NCBI RefSeq assembly: GCF_002157465.1
Contig: NZ_NHOC01000002.1
Location: 508 to 64,507, forward strand
DNA: 64,000 nucleotides
DNA from: Butyricicoccus porcorum
GTDB lineage: Bacteria; Bacillota; Clostridia; Oscillospirales; Butyricicoccaceae
Direction: 5' to 3'
The notes beneath the pieces are model-generated. The model ran no database searches. It was given only the letters and a program-made list of their open reading frames with translations, and had not been told where the DNA came from. The position numbers and the translations under genes are program-made. Shown here piece after piece: positions 10,419 through 18,592 of this stretch (position 1 is the first letter of the stretch; the number at the start of each line of letters is the position of its first letter).

Positions 10419-11303
10419 ATGCAATATACGATTCAGAATGAAGTTTTCACGGTTGTCATTGACAGCAAGGGCGCGGAGCTCAGCTCCATGAAATCCAGAG
10501 CCTCCGGCACGGAATATGTCTGGCAGGCAGACCCGTCGATCTGGGCACGCCATGCGCCGATCCTGTTTCCGATTGTCGGCCGCCTGAAGGACAAGACGTA
10601 TACTGTCGGAGGGAAAGAATATACCATCACACAGCACGGCTTTGGCCGCGATCTGGAATTTGCCTGCACGGCGCAGACGGAAACCAGCATCGACTTCACC
10701 CTTCTGCCGATTGATTACACCCGTGCGATGTATCCGTTTGATTTTGCGCTGACCGTGCGCTATACGCTGGACGGCGCGACGCTCAAAAAGGAACATATCA
10801 CGAAGAACAACGGCGATACCGACATGTATTACGAGGTCGGCGGACATGATGCGTACAATGTCGCACTGGAGGACGGCGAGACGATGGCGGATTATTATGT
10901 CGATTTTGGTGACGGGGACGCCGTGCACCCGCTCATCAACAACGAAGCGCTGATGATTACGAAGGAAAAACGTGACGTGCCGCTCACCGACGGAAAGTTG
11001 TACCTGACCGATGAGCTGTTTGCGCTGGATGCGCTCATTCTGGACGACGTGCAGACGCGGTCGGTCTGTGTAAAAAGCGACAAATCCGCACACTGCATCC
11101 GCATGGATTTCGAGGATTTCCCGTATCTCGGCATCTGGAGCAAGTACACGGGCAAGCCAACCAATTATGTCTGCATTGAGCCGTGGAGCACGCTGCCGGA
11201 TACGGCCTATCTTGACCACGCGCTGGAAAACAAAATTGGCGTGCGCTGCCTGAAGCCGGGCGAGAGCGAGACGCTGACCTTCTCCACAACCATTACGGAA
11301 TAA
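10419..11303 (+). CDS. Aldose 1-epimerase family protein (LacX-like)
   Basis: A 294-residue beta-sandwich mutarotase-like protein (galactose mutarotase superfamily). Family features include GAELSSMKS near residue 20, VWQADPSIWARHAPILFPIVG, the ITQHGFGRD block with its conserved His, and a C-terminal CIEPWSTLPD. Such proteins interconvert alpha and beta sugar anomers; the substrate is unknown. An AGGAGAGAG site precedes the ATG. It is a single-gene unit divergent from the thi operon. Confidence 0.85.
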   Translation: MQYTIQNEVFTVVIDSKGAELSSMKSRASGTEYVWQADPSIWARHAPILFPIVGRLKDKTYTVGGKEYTITQHGFGRDLEFACTAQTETSIDFTLLPIDYTRAMYPFDFALTVRYTLDGATLKKEHITKNNGDTDMYYEVGGHDAYNVALEDGETMADYYVDFGDGDAVHPLINNEALMITKEKRDVPLTDGKLYLTDELFALDALILDDVQTRSVCVKSDKSAHCIRMDFEDFPYLGIWSKYTGKPTNYVCIEPWSTLPDTAYLDHALENKIGVRCLKPGESETLTFSTTITE

Positions 11304-11315
11304 CGCGATTGGGCG

Positions 11316-11349
11316 AAAAAAAGCCGGAGGGCGGGGGCCGTCCTCCGGC
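11316..11349 (-). terminator. Terminator of the PEBP gene
   Basis: On the minus strand GCCGGAGG pairs with CCTCCGGC and is followed by seven T residues. It lies ten bases past the PEBP gene end and 12 bases past the convergent epimerase gene. Confidence 0.88.
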
Positions 11350-11359
11350 AGCGCTGCCA

Positions 11360-11857
11360 TTAAGCCCGGTACATCGCGGAAACGCGTGCGTGTGCCAGCA
11401 CATGCCCGCGCATGGCGCGCAGCATTTCGTTGAGGTAAAAGCCCTCTGTGAGATCCAGCGTGCAGTCGAGCGCGTATACCGTCAGGGTGTATTCGTGGTC
11501 GGCGTCCGGGGGTGCCATGCCGCCGTAGCAGGAGGCTTCGGCGCGCGTCTCGTCGCCCGCTGCGCTGTGGAAACTTGTCGAGCCCTGAATAAAGTCAGGA
11601 CTGTTCCGGCTGGCATCCTCCGCGACCTCCGCCTGTGTCAGGTTGCACAGCGTCCAGTGAATCCAGTTGAATCCACAGACCGGGATGGCGTCCTTGTCGT
11701 CGAGAACGACGGCAAAACTAACTGTGCCTGCCGGCGCGTCCGAGATGGAAAACGGAACGGAGCGGACATTTTTTCCCTTCGCGGAGAGATCACTGCCGAA
11801 TTTTCCGAACCGGTCGGCCCAGAAGCCGTTTTCGATGCCTGTACTTGTCACTTTCAT
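11360..11857 (-). CDS. YbhB/YbcL family PEBP-like protein
   Basis: A 165-residue phosphatidylethanolamine-binding-protein family member (Raf kinase inhibitor-like). Typical motifs are SVPFSISDAPAGTVSFAVVLDDKDA, split around the conserved acidic pocket, FNWIHWTLCNL, and CYGGMAPPDADHEYTLTVYAL near residue 110. The cellular role in bacteria is unclear. AGGAGG sits 8 nt before the ATG, and a TATAAT box lies on the minus strand near 11893-11898. It is monocistronic with its own terminator. Confidence 0.88.
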   Translation of the reverse strand: MKVTSTGIENGFWADRFGKFGSDLSAKGKNVRSVPFSISDAPAGTVSFAVVLDDKDAIPVCGFNWIHWTLCNLTQAEVAEDASRNSPDFIQGSTSFHSAAGDETRAEASCYGGMAPPDADHEYTLTVYALDCTLDLTEGFYLNEMLRAMRGHVLAHARVSAMYRA

Positions 11858-11962
11858 GGTTTCAAACCTCCTGTCAGAGCTGATCTGTCCCCATTATACA
11901 CCGAAATGCATGCGGCGCAAAGACAAAGCGTCAAACATTTCATGGACAAACGGGAAAAATGC

Positions 11963-11991
11963 TTGTAATTTGCAGGTTGATTGTATATAAT
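11963..11991 (+). promoter_or_regulatory. Promoter of the yajC-scf cluster
   Basis: TTGTAA, 17-bp spacer, TATAAT (11986-11991), about 38 bp before the yajC start. Confidence 0.65.
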
Positions 11992-12029
11992 TGACTTATT
12001 GTGAATTCGACAGGAGGTGTAAAGTCGAA

Positions 12030-12347
12030 ATGATTCCATTTGCACTGGATACACAGATGCCGGGTGCGGAGACCTATCTTTCGTTCGTCCCGCTGATTCT
12101 GATTTTTGTACTGTTCTACTTCATGCTGATCCGTCCGCAGAAGAAGCGCGACAAGCAGGACAAGGAAATGCGCGATTCGATCATTGTCGGTGACCGCATC
12201 TGCACAATCGGTGGCATCATCGGCAAGGTCGTATCGGTACGTGACGACGAAATTGTCATCGAGACCAGCGGCAACCGCATGAAGTTCTATAAGTGGGCGA
12301 TTCGCTCCAAGATTGAAAAGGACTCTGATGCGTCCGAGGAAAAATAA
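12030..12347 (+). CDS. yajC: Preprotein translocase subunit YajC
   Basis: A 105-residue single-pass membrane protein. The N-terminal helix (FVPLILIFVLFYFMLIRPQ, about residues 19-37) ends in the hallmark RPQKKRDKQ, followed by the IVGDRICTIGGIIGKVV domain. It associates with SecDF at the Sec translocon. AGGAGGT lies upstream of the ATG at 12030; the longer frame starts at the promoter. The yajC - TIGR04086 - scfA - scfB order is common in Clostridia. Confidence 0.95.
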   Translation: MIPFALDTQMPGAETYLSFVPLILIFVLFYFMLIRPQKKRDKQDKEMRDSIIVGDRICTIGGIIGKVVSVRDDEIVIETSGNRMKFYKWAIRSKIEKDSDASEEK

Positions 12348-12412
12348 TCCGTATGATTTTCCGGCGTCCCGCGTAACGTATTCGTGAGAACGAATGCGGG
12401 AGGGATTTTTGG

Positions 12413-12817
12413 ATGAATCGTGCGGAATCGACAGACGGCAGGGCGGCGGTATACTGGGCAGCTCCCATGCTGCTCGGCCTGCTGCTGGTGTTCGGCGGCA
12501 CGCTGGGCGGCGCGGCTCTGCTTTCGACCGGTACGCTCGGCCAGCAGCTTGCACCGCTGGCGGCGTATGTGCCGCTGGCAGCCGGCAGCTTTGCAGCGTC
12601 CTTCTGGGGCGCGCGGCGGGCGCCGGCGCATAAGCTGCCGATGGGGCTGCTCATCGGCGTGCTGCTGCTGGGCTGTCTGTTCCTGCTGGGGCTGACGCTG
12701 CGCGATGCGGCGTTTGCCGCTCCGGCCGCCGGACTGACCTCCGGCATCACATTGGTCGCTTCGCTGCCGGGTGCATTTGCCGGCGCGGCGGCAAAAAAGA
12801 AAAAAAGGCGCAAATAG
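12413..12817 (+). CDS. TIGR04086-type small membrane protein
   Basis: A 134-residue protein with four predicted hydrophobic segments (about residues 16-38, 45-64, 75-97 and 105-125) and a strongly basic C-terminus (KKKKRRK). Size, topology and position between yajC and scfA match the Clostridia family TIGR04086, whose function is unknown. GGGAGGG precedes the ATG. Family assignment leans on gene order, as the sequence has few fixed motifs. Confidence 0.7.
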   Translation: MNRAESTDGRAAVYWAAPMLLGLLLVFGGTLGGAALLSTGTLGQQLAPLAAYVPLAAGSFAASFWGARRAPAHKLPMGLLIGVLLLGCLFLLGLTLRDAAFAAPAAGLTSGITLVASLPGAFAGAAAKKKKRRK

Positions 12818-12861
12818 TAATATCTGCGTTTCATAGTTTAACTTAGGAAGGAGAAATTACC

Positions 12862-13005
12862 ATGACTCACATCAAGACTCTGAATTCCTGCACGTTTAAG
12901 GAAACTGCTGCCAAGGGCGGCTGCGGCGAGTGCCAGACTTCCTGCCAGTCTGCCTGCAAGACTTCCTGCACGGTAGCAAACCAGAAGTGCGAGCACGACA
13001 AGTAA
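12862..13005 (+). CDS. scfA: SCIFF ranthipeptide precursor ScfA
   Basis: A 47-residue peptide with the near-invariant SCIFF core CGECQTSCQSACKTSC, then TVANQKCEHDK at the end. Cysteines are at 10, 21, 24, 28, 32, 36 and 43, that is the usual six plus an extra one at position 10. The maturase ScfB (next gene) forms thioether links from Cys to Thr or other residues. AGGAAGGAG lies about 9 nt before the ATG. The mature peptide's role is not known. A terminator-like hairpin separates it from scfB, which should give more peptide than enzyme. Confidence 0.95.
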   Translation: MTHIKTLNSCTFKETAAKGGCGECQTSCQSACKTSCTVANQKCEHDK

Positions 13006-13029
13006 GACACAGCTTATCCAATACAGGAT

Positions 13030-13062
13030 CGGGACTGGCGTTTTGTCAGTCCCGAAATTTTT
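13030..13062 (+). terminator. Partial terminator between scfA and scfB
   Basis: CGGGACTG (13030-13037) pairs with CAGTCCCG (13047-13054), followed by AAATTTTTG. It lies inside the apparent operon and may lower maturase expression relative to peptide. Confidence 0.7.
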
Positions 13063-13084
13063 GTTTGACAGGAGTACATTTTTT

Positions 13085-14458
13085 ATGATACATCGTTTTT
13101 CCATGAAGGGTGTCAATATCCTGATGGACATCAACAGTGGATCGGTGCACGTTGTCGACGATGCGGCCTATGCACTGTCTGCCGTTGTCGCGCCCGGTAT
13201 GACGGAAGAATGTCCGGAGGATATCCTCCGCAGCTTGTCTGACCAGTTCACTCCGGAACAGCTGCGCGAGGCATACCGCGAACTGTATGAGCTGGAACAG
13301 GCCGGCTATCTGTTCGCAGACGACGATTACATCAACATTGCGGCAGCCATTCCGACCGGCGCGCCGATCAAGGCGCTGTGCCTGCATGTCTCACATGACT
13401 GCAATCTGCGCTGTAAGTACTGCTTTGCCGATACCGGTGATTTCGGTATGGGCAAGCGCATGACGATGGATTTTGATGTGGCGAAAAAGGCGATTGACTT
13501 CGTTGTCGAGAAATCCGGCGCACGCCGTAACATTGAAATCGATTTCTTCGGCGGTGAGCCGCTGATGGCGTGGGATACTGTCACGAAGACGATTGACTAC
13601 GCCCGTTCCATCGAAGAGGAAAAGAACAAAAAATTCCGCTTCACCATCACCACCAACGGTTTGCTGCTGGATGATGAAAAGATTGACTACATCAACGCAA
13701 ATATGGACAACTGTGTCCTGTCGCTTGACGGCAGAAAGTGCGTCAACGATGAGATGCGCCCGACAGCGGGCGGCTGCGGCAGCTATGATGTCATCGTGCC
13801 GAAGTTCAAAAAGCTGGTGGCACAGCGCGGCAAGGATCGCGACTACTATGTGCGCGGCACATTCACCAGCAAAAACCTCGACTTTACCAACGACGTGCTT
13901 TCGATTGCGGATGAGGGCTTTGACCAGCTGTCGGTTGAGCCGGTCACCAGCGAGCCGGGAACCGGTTATGACCTGAGCGAAAAGGATCTTCCGCGCATCG
14001 GCGAGGAGTATGAAAAGCTGGTTGACATCATGCAGCAGCGCAAAAAGGAAGGACGCAGCTTCAATTTCTTCCACTTTATGGTCGATTTGCAGCAGGGTCC
14101 GTGCGTCATCAAGCGCCTGCGCGGCTGTGGTGCAGGCTATGAATATGTCGCCGTGACGCCGGACGGCGAAATCTATCCATGCCATCAGTTTGTCGGCCAT
14201 CCGGAGTTCCTGATGGGCACGCTGGATGACGGAAAATTGGACATGGATATTTCCAACCATTTCTCCGGCCTGAACGTCTGCACCCGTCCGAAGTGCAAGG
14301 ACTGTTGGGCAAAATTTTACTGCTCCGGCGGTTGTGCGGCGGCGAATTTCAACATGAACGGCGACATTGAAACACCGTATGAGATGGGCTGTGAGTTACA
14401 GAAAAAACGCCTGGAATGTGCAATTTATCTCAAAGCGGCCGAGATGATTGGGGAATAA
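13085..14458 (+). CDS. scfB: SCIFF maturase ScfB (radical SAM/SPASM)
   Basis: A 457-residue radical SAM enzyme that installs thioether crosslinks in ScfA. After an N-terminal peptide-binding (RRE-like) region comes the SAM motif CNLRCKYC (Cys106, Cys110, Cys113), FFGGEPLM, and a C-terminal SPASM region (GCGAGYEYVAVTPDGEIYPC, CTRPKCKDCWAKFYCSGGC) that binds two auxiliary Fe-S clusters. The length is typical. The ATG at 13085 has CAGGAG upstream; the longer frame begins in the intergenic hairpin. Confidence 0.96.
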   Translation: MIHRFSMKGVNILMDINSGSVHVVDDAAYALSAVVAPGMTEECPEDILRSLSDQFTPEQLREAYRELYELEQAGYLFADDDYINIAAAIPTGAPIKALCLHVSHDCNLRCKYCFADTGDFGMGKRMTMDFDVAKKAIDFVVEKSGARRNIEIDFFGGEPLMAWDTVTKTIDYARSIEEEKNKKFRFTITTNGLLLDDEKIDYINANMDNCVLSLDGRKCVNDEMRPTAGGCGSYDVIVPKFKKLVAQRGKDRDYYVRGTFTSKNLDFTNDVLSIADEGFDQLSVEPVTSEPGTGYDLSEKDLPRIGEEYEKLVDIMQQRKKEGRSFNFFHFMVDLQQGPCVIKRLRGCGAGYEYVAVTPDGEIYPCHQFVGHPEFLMGTLDDGKLDMDISNHFSGLNVCTRPKCKDCWAKFYCSGGCAAANFNMNGDIETPYEMGCELQKKRLECAIYLKAAEMIGE

Positions 14459-14500
14459 TCTGGCAACACGCCAAAATATCAAAACAAGACAATAATTTAG

Positions 14501-14528
14501 TTGAAATTTCGCAAAATCGCTCTATAAT
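14501..14528 (+). promoter_or_regulatory. Promoter before the small Rossmann protein
   Basis: TTGAAA, 16-bp spacer, TATAAT (14523-14528). A leader of about 90 nt with small GC-rich inverted repeats (GCCTG/CAGGC near 14552) follows. Confidence 0.65.
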
Positions 14529-14627
14529 GAAAATAATAATACTCGATCTTTGCCTGCACAGGCAGACAGAATTCCGGTGAATCCTTTCCCCGCGCCGGGA
14601 CAGAGTAATATGACAGAGGTGATTTTC

Positions 14628-15113
14628 ATGCCACATAGCATAGGACTTGGTATGATCGGAATGACGGAGTTTTCCGAACGTATCCTGGACGGTATTTTAA
14701 AAAATAATGTAGTAACTCCGAAGCATATTCATATTGCGGAAAAGGATGCCATCCGCCGCGAGCATTATCTCGGCCTCGGCATTGACTGCGCACCGGATGT
14801 CTCCGCATCCATGCTGCGCTCTGAGATTATGATTGTCTCCAGCGCACGGCAGGAGTTTTCTACCCTGCTCTCGTCTATCTGCGGAACGACACGCGGCCGC
14901 GTGCTTGTTTCCACCATTCCGGGACGGAGCTGCGAATACATTCAGGATCGCGTTGCGAAGGCGACCAATGTCGTCTGCGTGGAGAGCGAACAGCGGGAGG
15001 ACGGCACACAGTTGAGCCGCCTGACCTATTCCAAGCGCTTCCCGAACCACATGAAATCTGCGGTGGAGGACATTTTCCGATCGATCGGCGAAATTGAGAC
15101 CGTCCAGCTGTAA
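14628..15113 (+). CDS. Small Rossmann-fold protein resembling the ProC N-terminal domain
   Basis: A 161-residue protein whose start MPHSIGLGMIGMTEFSERI resembles the dinucleotide-binding loop of pyrroline-5-carboxylate reductases. A strand/helix pattern follows (HIHIAEKDA, MLRSEIMIVSSARQEF, GRVLVSTIPG). It lacks the C-terminal dimerisation and catalytic domain of ProC, so it is unlikely to be a reductase by itself. A regulatory or scaffold role is possible but unproven. The ATG at 14628 follows GAGGTGA; it has its own promoter. A full-length proC is at 4367. Confidence 0.6.
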   Translation: MPHSIGLGMIGMTEFSERILDGILKNNVVTPKHIHIAEKDAIRREHYLGLGIDCAPDVSASMLRSEIMIVSSARQEFSTLLSSICGTTRGRVLVSTIPGRSCEYIQDRVAKATNVVCVESEQREDGTQLSRLTYSKRFPNHMKSAVEDIFRSIGEIETVQL

Positions 15114-15187
15114 CAGGCGGACAAAAGCGAATAACAGAAACAGGCTGAGAATATCTTGTTAGCAGGGAACCGGAAAGGGGAACGGCG

Positions 15188-15787
15188 ATGAAACGAGGTA
15201 TGCTCAGCTTTTCTGATGTCCGGCGGCTGCGGCAGTCGCCGGTGTTCGCATTTCTGGTGGCGGCGCTGCTGTGCGGCGTGCTGGCAGGCAGCTTTACCGG
15301 CATGCACATCCCGCAGTCCGCGGGCAGCTATGCCGGCGATCTCGCGGCGCTGGTGGCGGAGAATGCCACCGGGGAACTGCCCTCGCTGCGCACGGTCGTG
15401 GCGTGTATCGGCGGTACATTCGGCTGGGCAGTCGGCGCAGTTTTGCTCGGCGCACTGCCCGGACGCATGATGTGGGTCGGACTGCTGACCGCGCTGCGCG
15501 GTTTTCTGCTGGCATTTTCGGCGGCAGCAGCGCTGGTCGAATCGGGCTGGCGGGGGATTTATATTTCCGTCGTGTCCATCGGCATTTCAGCGGTATTCTG
15601 GATTCCGGCGCTGCTGCTTGTGTGCGCGGCGGTGTTGGATGCGGCACAGGGGCGCGGCAACCGCGGCTATTTTACCGCGCTCGGACGGTTTGGCGGCGTG
15701 CTCGGTATCAGTACAGCGCTGCTATGCGGCTCAGCACTGTGGCGGCTGTTGGCCGTGCCGGTGCTGCTGGGGCTTGTGGGCGCATAG
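15188..15787 (+). CDS. Integral membrane protein, possibly SpoIIM-like
   Basis: A 199-residue protein with about five hydrophobic segments (near residues 18-38, 67-88, 95-115, 122-148 and 165-197). The segment GRMMWVGLLTALRGFLLAFS and the following helix pair recall the DUF95/SpoIIM family, whose sporulation member works in forespore engulfment. The likeness is weak and I do not claim that function. AAAGGGG lies 6 nt before the ATG. It is probably co-transcribed with the Rossmann protein 74 nt upstream, and a terminator follows. Confidence 0.5.
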   Translation: MKRGMLSFSDVRRLRQSPVFAFLVAALLCGVLAGSFTGMHIPQSAGSYAGDLAALVAENATGELPSLRTVVACIGGTFGWAVGAVLLGALPGRMMWVGLLTALRGFLLAFSAAAALVESGWRGIYISVVSIGISAVFWIPALLLVCAAVLDAAQGRGNRGYFTALGRFGGVLGISTALLCGSALWRLLAVPVLLGLVGA

Positions 15788-15788
15788 A

Positions 15789-15830
15789 AAAAGGATGTGT
15801 GCGGCGTATTCCGTACACATCCTTTTTTAT
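15789..15830. terminator. Bidirectional terminator
   Basis: A 12-bp stem (AAAAGGATGTGT / ACACATCCTTTT, 15789-15800 and 15815-15826) flanked by A- and T-runs lies between the convergent membrane protein and GT2 genes. Confidence 0.92.
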
Positions 15831-16660
15831 CAGCCATCTTTGGCTGTAGCGACCAGAAATTTGTAAATTTGTTTTTTATTTTCCTCAAACATGCCCAGCT
15901 CGGTGCAGAATACCTTGTAGTATTCAAACAGCTGCCGCCGGATGGCGATGGAGGAATGTGGTGTCAGCGTGGTTGCCGTCAGGCTTTTGTCGTTTTTCAC
16001 GTAGTAGTACAACGGCGTGCGCACGGCACAGATCCGGTTAGTACACAGGATATAGGTCAGATTAAACAGGAAATCCTCGCACCAGCTGAGCTGCTCATAG
16101 CAGTAGATGCGATGGCGGCGGATGATATCGCGGCGGTACAGCTTGTTCCACATGACGCCGTAATAAAAGCTGGCGGGATTGCGGATGAGCTCCTGTGCGA
16201 ATTCCAGACGGTTCATGCAGGCTGAGGTCTCCAGAAAGCCGTGCACGGTGGTTTTTTCCCCATCCACACGGCAGTAATGTGAGATGATGAAATCTGCCTG
16301 CTCGCGTTCCGCGCGCTGCACCAGCAGGAAGGTCATGTTTTCATCAATCCAGTCATCGCTGTCGACGAACTGGATGTATTTCCCCGTGGCGGTCTCGATG
16401 GCGTTGTTGCGCGCGGCGGAAACGCCGCTGTTCGGCTGAGACAGCACATGAATGCGCGCGTCACGGTAGGCGAACTTGCGGCACACTGTCAGGCTGTCAT
16501 CCGTTGAGCCGTCATCGACGAGAATAATTTCAAGGTTCTGATAGGTCTGTGCGCAGATGCTGTCCAAACAGCGCGGCAGCGACTGCTCCGCATTGTATAC
16601 GGGCACGATTATGCTGACAAGCGGCTGGTCTGCGACAGAAACGAGATGATTGTCCGGCAT
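15830..16660 (-). CDS. Glycosyltransferase family 2
   Basis: A 276-residue GT-A fold enzyme. Signatures are SIIVPVYNAEQSLPRCLDS, ILVDDGSTDDSL, NSGVSAARNNAIETATG and the metal-binding FVDSDDWID. It transfers a sugar from a nucleotide donor, probably for a surface glycan; the acceptor is unknown. No neighbouring glycan genes are seen. The start is uncertain: the ATG at 16660 has no close ribosome-binding site, and a TTG at 16696 overlaps the only GGAGG. A MITE-like element begins upstream at 16707. Confidence 0.82.
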   Translation of the reverse strand: MPDNHLVSVADQPLVSIIVPVYNAEQSLPRCLDSICAQTYQNLEIILVDDGSTDDSLTVCRKFAYRDARIHVLSQPNSGVSAARNNAIETATGKYIQFVDSDDWIDENMTFLLVQRAEREQADFIISHYCRVDGEKTTVHGFLETSACMNRLEFAQELIRNPASFYYGVMWNKLYRRDIIRRHRIYCYEQLSWCEDFLFNLTYILCTNRICAVRTPLYYYVKNDKSLTATTLTPHSSIAIRRQLFEYYKVFCTELGMFEENKKQIYKFLVATAKDG

Positions 16661-16706
16661 AGCATATGACAGGGGAGAAATTCCCCAAACCTCCAAAATA
16701 GTACTA

Positions 16707-16866
16707 GGGCGTATCTGAAAAGTCGAAAATTTTGACTATTTATAGAAATATGGACTGCTTCTTCGTTAAAAACACTTGAAATCCGAAAGGCTTTCAGCGT
16801 GCTTTTGTCTTGAACCAGTCTCGCCTTTGCGAAATATTCGTCATTTCTTGGTTTTCAGACAGCGCC
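16707..16866. mobile_element. MITE-like element, about 160 bp
   Basis: A non-coding stretch bounded by imperfect terminal inverted repeats: GGGCGTATCTGAAAA on the left and, reverse-complemented, GGCGCTGTCTGAAAA on the right (11 of 15 matches). It is flanked on both sides by TA (possibly CTA), suggesting a target duplication. It is AT-rich and has no ORF. It looks like a non-autonomous derivative of an insertion sequence; the parent IS is not in the window. Confidence 0.6.
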
Positions 16867-16937
16867 TAAATTTGATTGTATTCTATTTATTGCACAATTT
16901 CAAGGGATATGTGCAAAACAAGCGAAAGAAGTACGCG

Positions 16938-17504
16938 TTATAGCCGGAGAACGATGCCGAGAACTGCACCGCAGATAATAAACACGATAGGGTGTAGCTT
17001 GGGCAGGCGGAAGACGCCGACCAATGCCGCAAGATAGACGACAATCGGAATAAAACGGAACAGGTCGAGCAGTGAGCCGCTGGCAGCATAGGCCTGTGTG
17101 TCGAACAGCGACAGTACAAATACCTCAAACATGGCGCCTGCAATCAATCCGGCAGTTGCCGGACGAATGCCGTAAAAGATGTTGTTGACCAGCGGGGAGT
17201 TGCGGAATTTCTCCATGAAGCGGGATACAATCAGGATGATAAAATAAGACGGCAGTACCAGCGACAGCGTGGATACAATTGCACCCGGGATCCCGGCGGC
17301 ATGGAAGCCCGCATAGGTCGACATATTGATGCCGATCGGGCCGGGCGTCGATTCGGAAATGGCGATCATGTCGGTCAGCTGGCTGACCGAAAACCAGGAA
17401 TGCGTCTGTGCGATTTCCTTGAGGAAGGGGAGAGTGGCGAGACCGCCGCCGATGGCGAGCAGACCGGTTTTAAAGAACTCAACAAACAGCTGGAGATAAA
17501 CCAT
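16938..17504 (-). CDS. Chromate transporter, CHR-domain half (second gene)
   Basis: A 188-residue membrane protein with one CHR domain: GLLAIGGGLATLPFL near residue 13 and ISESTPGPIGINMSTYAGF near residue 50, followed by hydrophobic helices. Paired short CHR proteins act together as an anion (chromate/sulfate-like) transporter; actual chromate transport is not shown. GGGGGTG precedes the ATG inside the end of the upstream partner. Confidence 0.88.
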   Translation of the reverse strand: MVYLQLFVEFFKTGLLAIGGGLATLPFLKEIAQTHSWFSVSQLTDMIAISESTPGPIGINMSTYAGFHAAGIPGAIVSTLSLVLPSYFIILIVSRFMEKFRNSPLVNNIFYGIRPATAGLIAGAMFEVFVLSLFDTQAYAASGSLLDLFRFIPIVVYLAALVGVFRLPKLHPIVFIICGAVLGIVLRL

Positions 17505-17507
17505 TGC

Positions 17508-18050
17508 TTACACCCCCTTCTTTGTTCCGCCGTGCAGCAGTGCGCCCGCAAGGCCGCAGACAAGGACAGCGGCAACCGGCGAGACACCGAGCAGCGCAAC
17601 CGAGCAGAATGTCAGGATAAAGATGACAAGCGTCGCTGCGTCGATTACATTTTTCTTTACGAGTGTGTAGATGGTCTTGGTGACCAGAGCACAGACCGCG
17701 ATGCGGATACCGGCAAAGGCATGCTGGACGACCGCATATTCCGCGAAATGCGTCAGACACGAGGCGATGACCGTGATGATTACAATAGACGGGAAAATCA
17801 CGCCCAGTGTGGTGAAAATGGCACCGACCGGTCCGCGTTTTTTATTGCCGATATACGTGGCGACATTGACGGCGATGACGCCCGGCGTGCACTGGCCGAT
17901 GGCATACATATCGGTCAGCTCATCGTCGGTACACCAGCCTTTTTTTTCGACGACCTCGCGCTGTAAAATCGGCAGCATGGCATAACCGCCGCCAAAGGTA
18001 AACGCGCCGATGCGCGCAAAGGTCAGGAACATGGAAAGCAGTTCTTTCAT
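17508..18050 (-). CDS. Chromate transporter, CHR-domain half (first gene)
   Basis: A 180-residue CHR-domain membrane protein with FTFGGGYAMLPILQREVVE near residue 17 and AIGQCTPGVIAVNVATYIG near residue 50. It is the partner of the gene at 16938, three bases apart, forming a two-subunit short-chain CHR transporter. Its ATG overlaps the stop codon of the YpsA-like gene (ATGA), so the three genes are one unit. Confidence 0.88.
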   Translation of the reverse strand: MKELLSMFLTFARIGAFTFGGGYAMLPILQREVVEKKGWCTDDELTDMYAIGQCTPGVIAVNVATYIGNKKRGPVGAIFTTLGVIFPSIVIITVIASCLTHFAEYAVVQHAFAGIRIAVCALVTKTIYTLVKKNVIDAATLVIFILTFCSVALLGVSPVAAVLVCGLAGALLHGGTKKGV

Positions 18051-18592
18051 GGGACATTTCCTCTCATAATGGTTTCGTTTTCAAAAAGGGACAGCTGTGG
18101 GTCTGCCAGATTGACAATCTCCAAACCGCGGCGGCGCGCGAGCCCGACAGTATATGCTGTTCCGCCCGGTGTGCCGTCAAAAAAGCAGATGCATGCGCTG
18201 CTTTGCTCGACGAGAAACCGGTCGCGCGTCGTGTAGCAGTCCGGCTGATACCGGTCATACAGGGCGAACACACGGGCAGCCTGGTCGAGCACGGCGTCAT
18301 AGCGTCGGCTCCATTCCGGCTCCCAGTATTTTTGCATGCCGGGAAACGCGATGGCAGCCCAAAGGTCAATCGGGCAGCCCTCCCGCGCCAGCTCGAGTAC
18401 GGCCTCTGCTGCCCAGAGGTCAAAGCCGCGGCTCATGCCGGACAGGAAATGCCGGCAGCCGCTGTCAGCCTTTCGCCGGACAGCGCGCCGCAGGCGCTGC
18501 TGCATGTCACAGAACGCAGGGGAACCTTCCGGCATATCGGCGGGCATTTTTTCCGGGCGGTAGCCGGAAAAACAGCATACGGATGAATTCAG
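18047..18592 (-). CDS. YpsA/DUF1273-like SLOG family protein
   Basis: A 181-residue protein if read from the CTG at 18592. The segment CCFSGYRPEKMP at the N-terminus is the typical opening of the YpsA family and lies upstream of the first in-frame ATG (18547). Later blocks are HFLSGMSRGFDLWAAEAVLEL and ACICFFDGTPGGTAYTVGLARRRG, the SLOG nucleotide-binding pattern. GGAGGG lies 6 nt before the CTG, so an unusual start codon is likely. The function is unknown; B. subtilis YpsA relatives are linked to cell division or stress. It overlaps the chromate transporter gene by 4 nt. Confidence 0.78.
   Translation of the reverse strand: MNSSVCCFSGYRPEKMPADMPEGSPAFCDMQQRLRRAVRRKADSGCRHFLSGMSRGFDLWAAEAVLELAREGCPIDLWAAIAFPGMQKYWEPEWSRRYDAVLDQAARVFALYDRYQPDCYTTRDRFLVEQSSACICFFDGTPGGTAYTVGLARRRGLEIVNLADPQLSLFENETIMRGNVP

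Noticed and set aside
14529-14627. Cobalamin-riboswitch-like fragment (CCGGTGAATCC ... CCCGCGCCGGGAC)
   Set aside because: Only a short resemblance; the rest of the B12 aptamer, including its 3' core, is absent.
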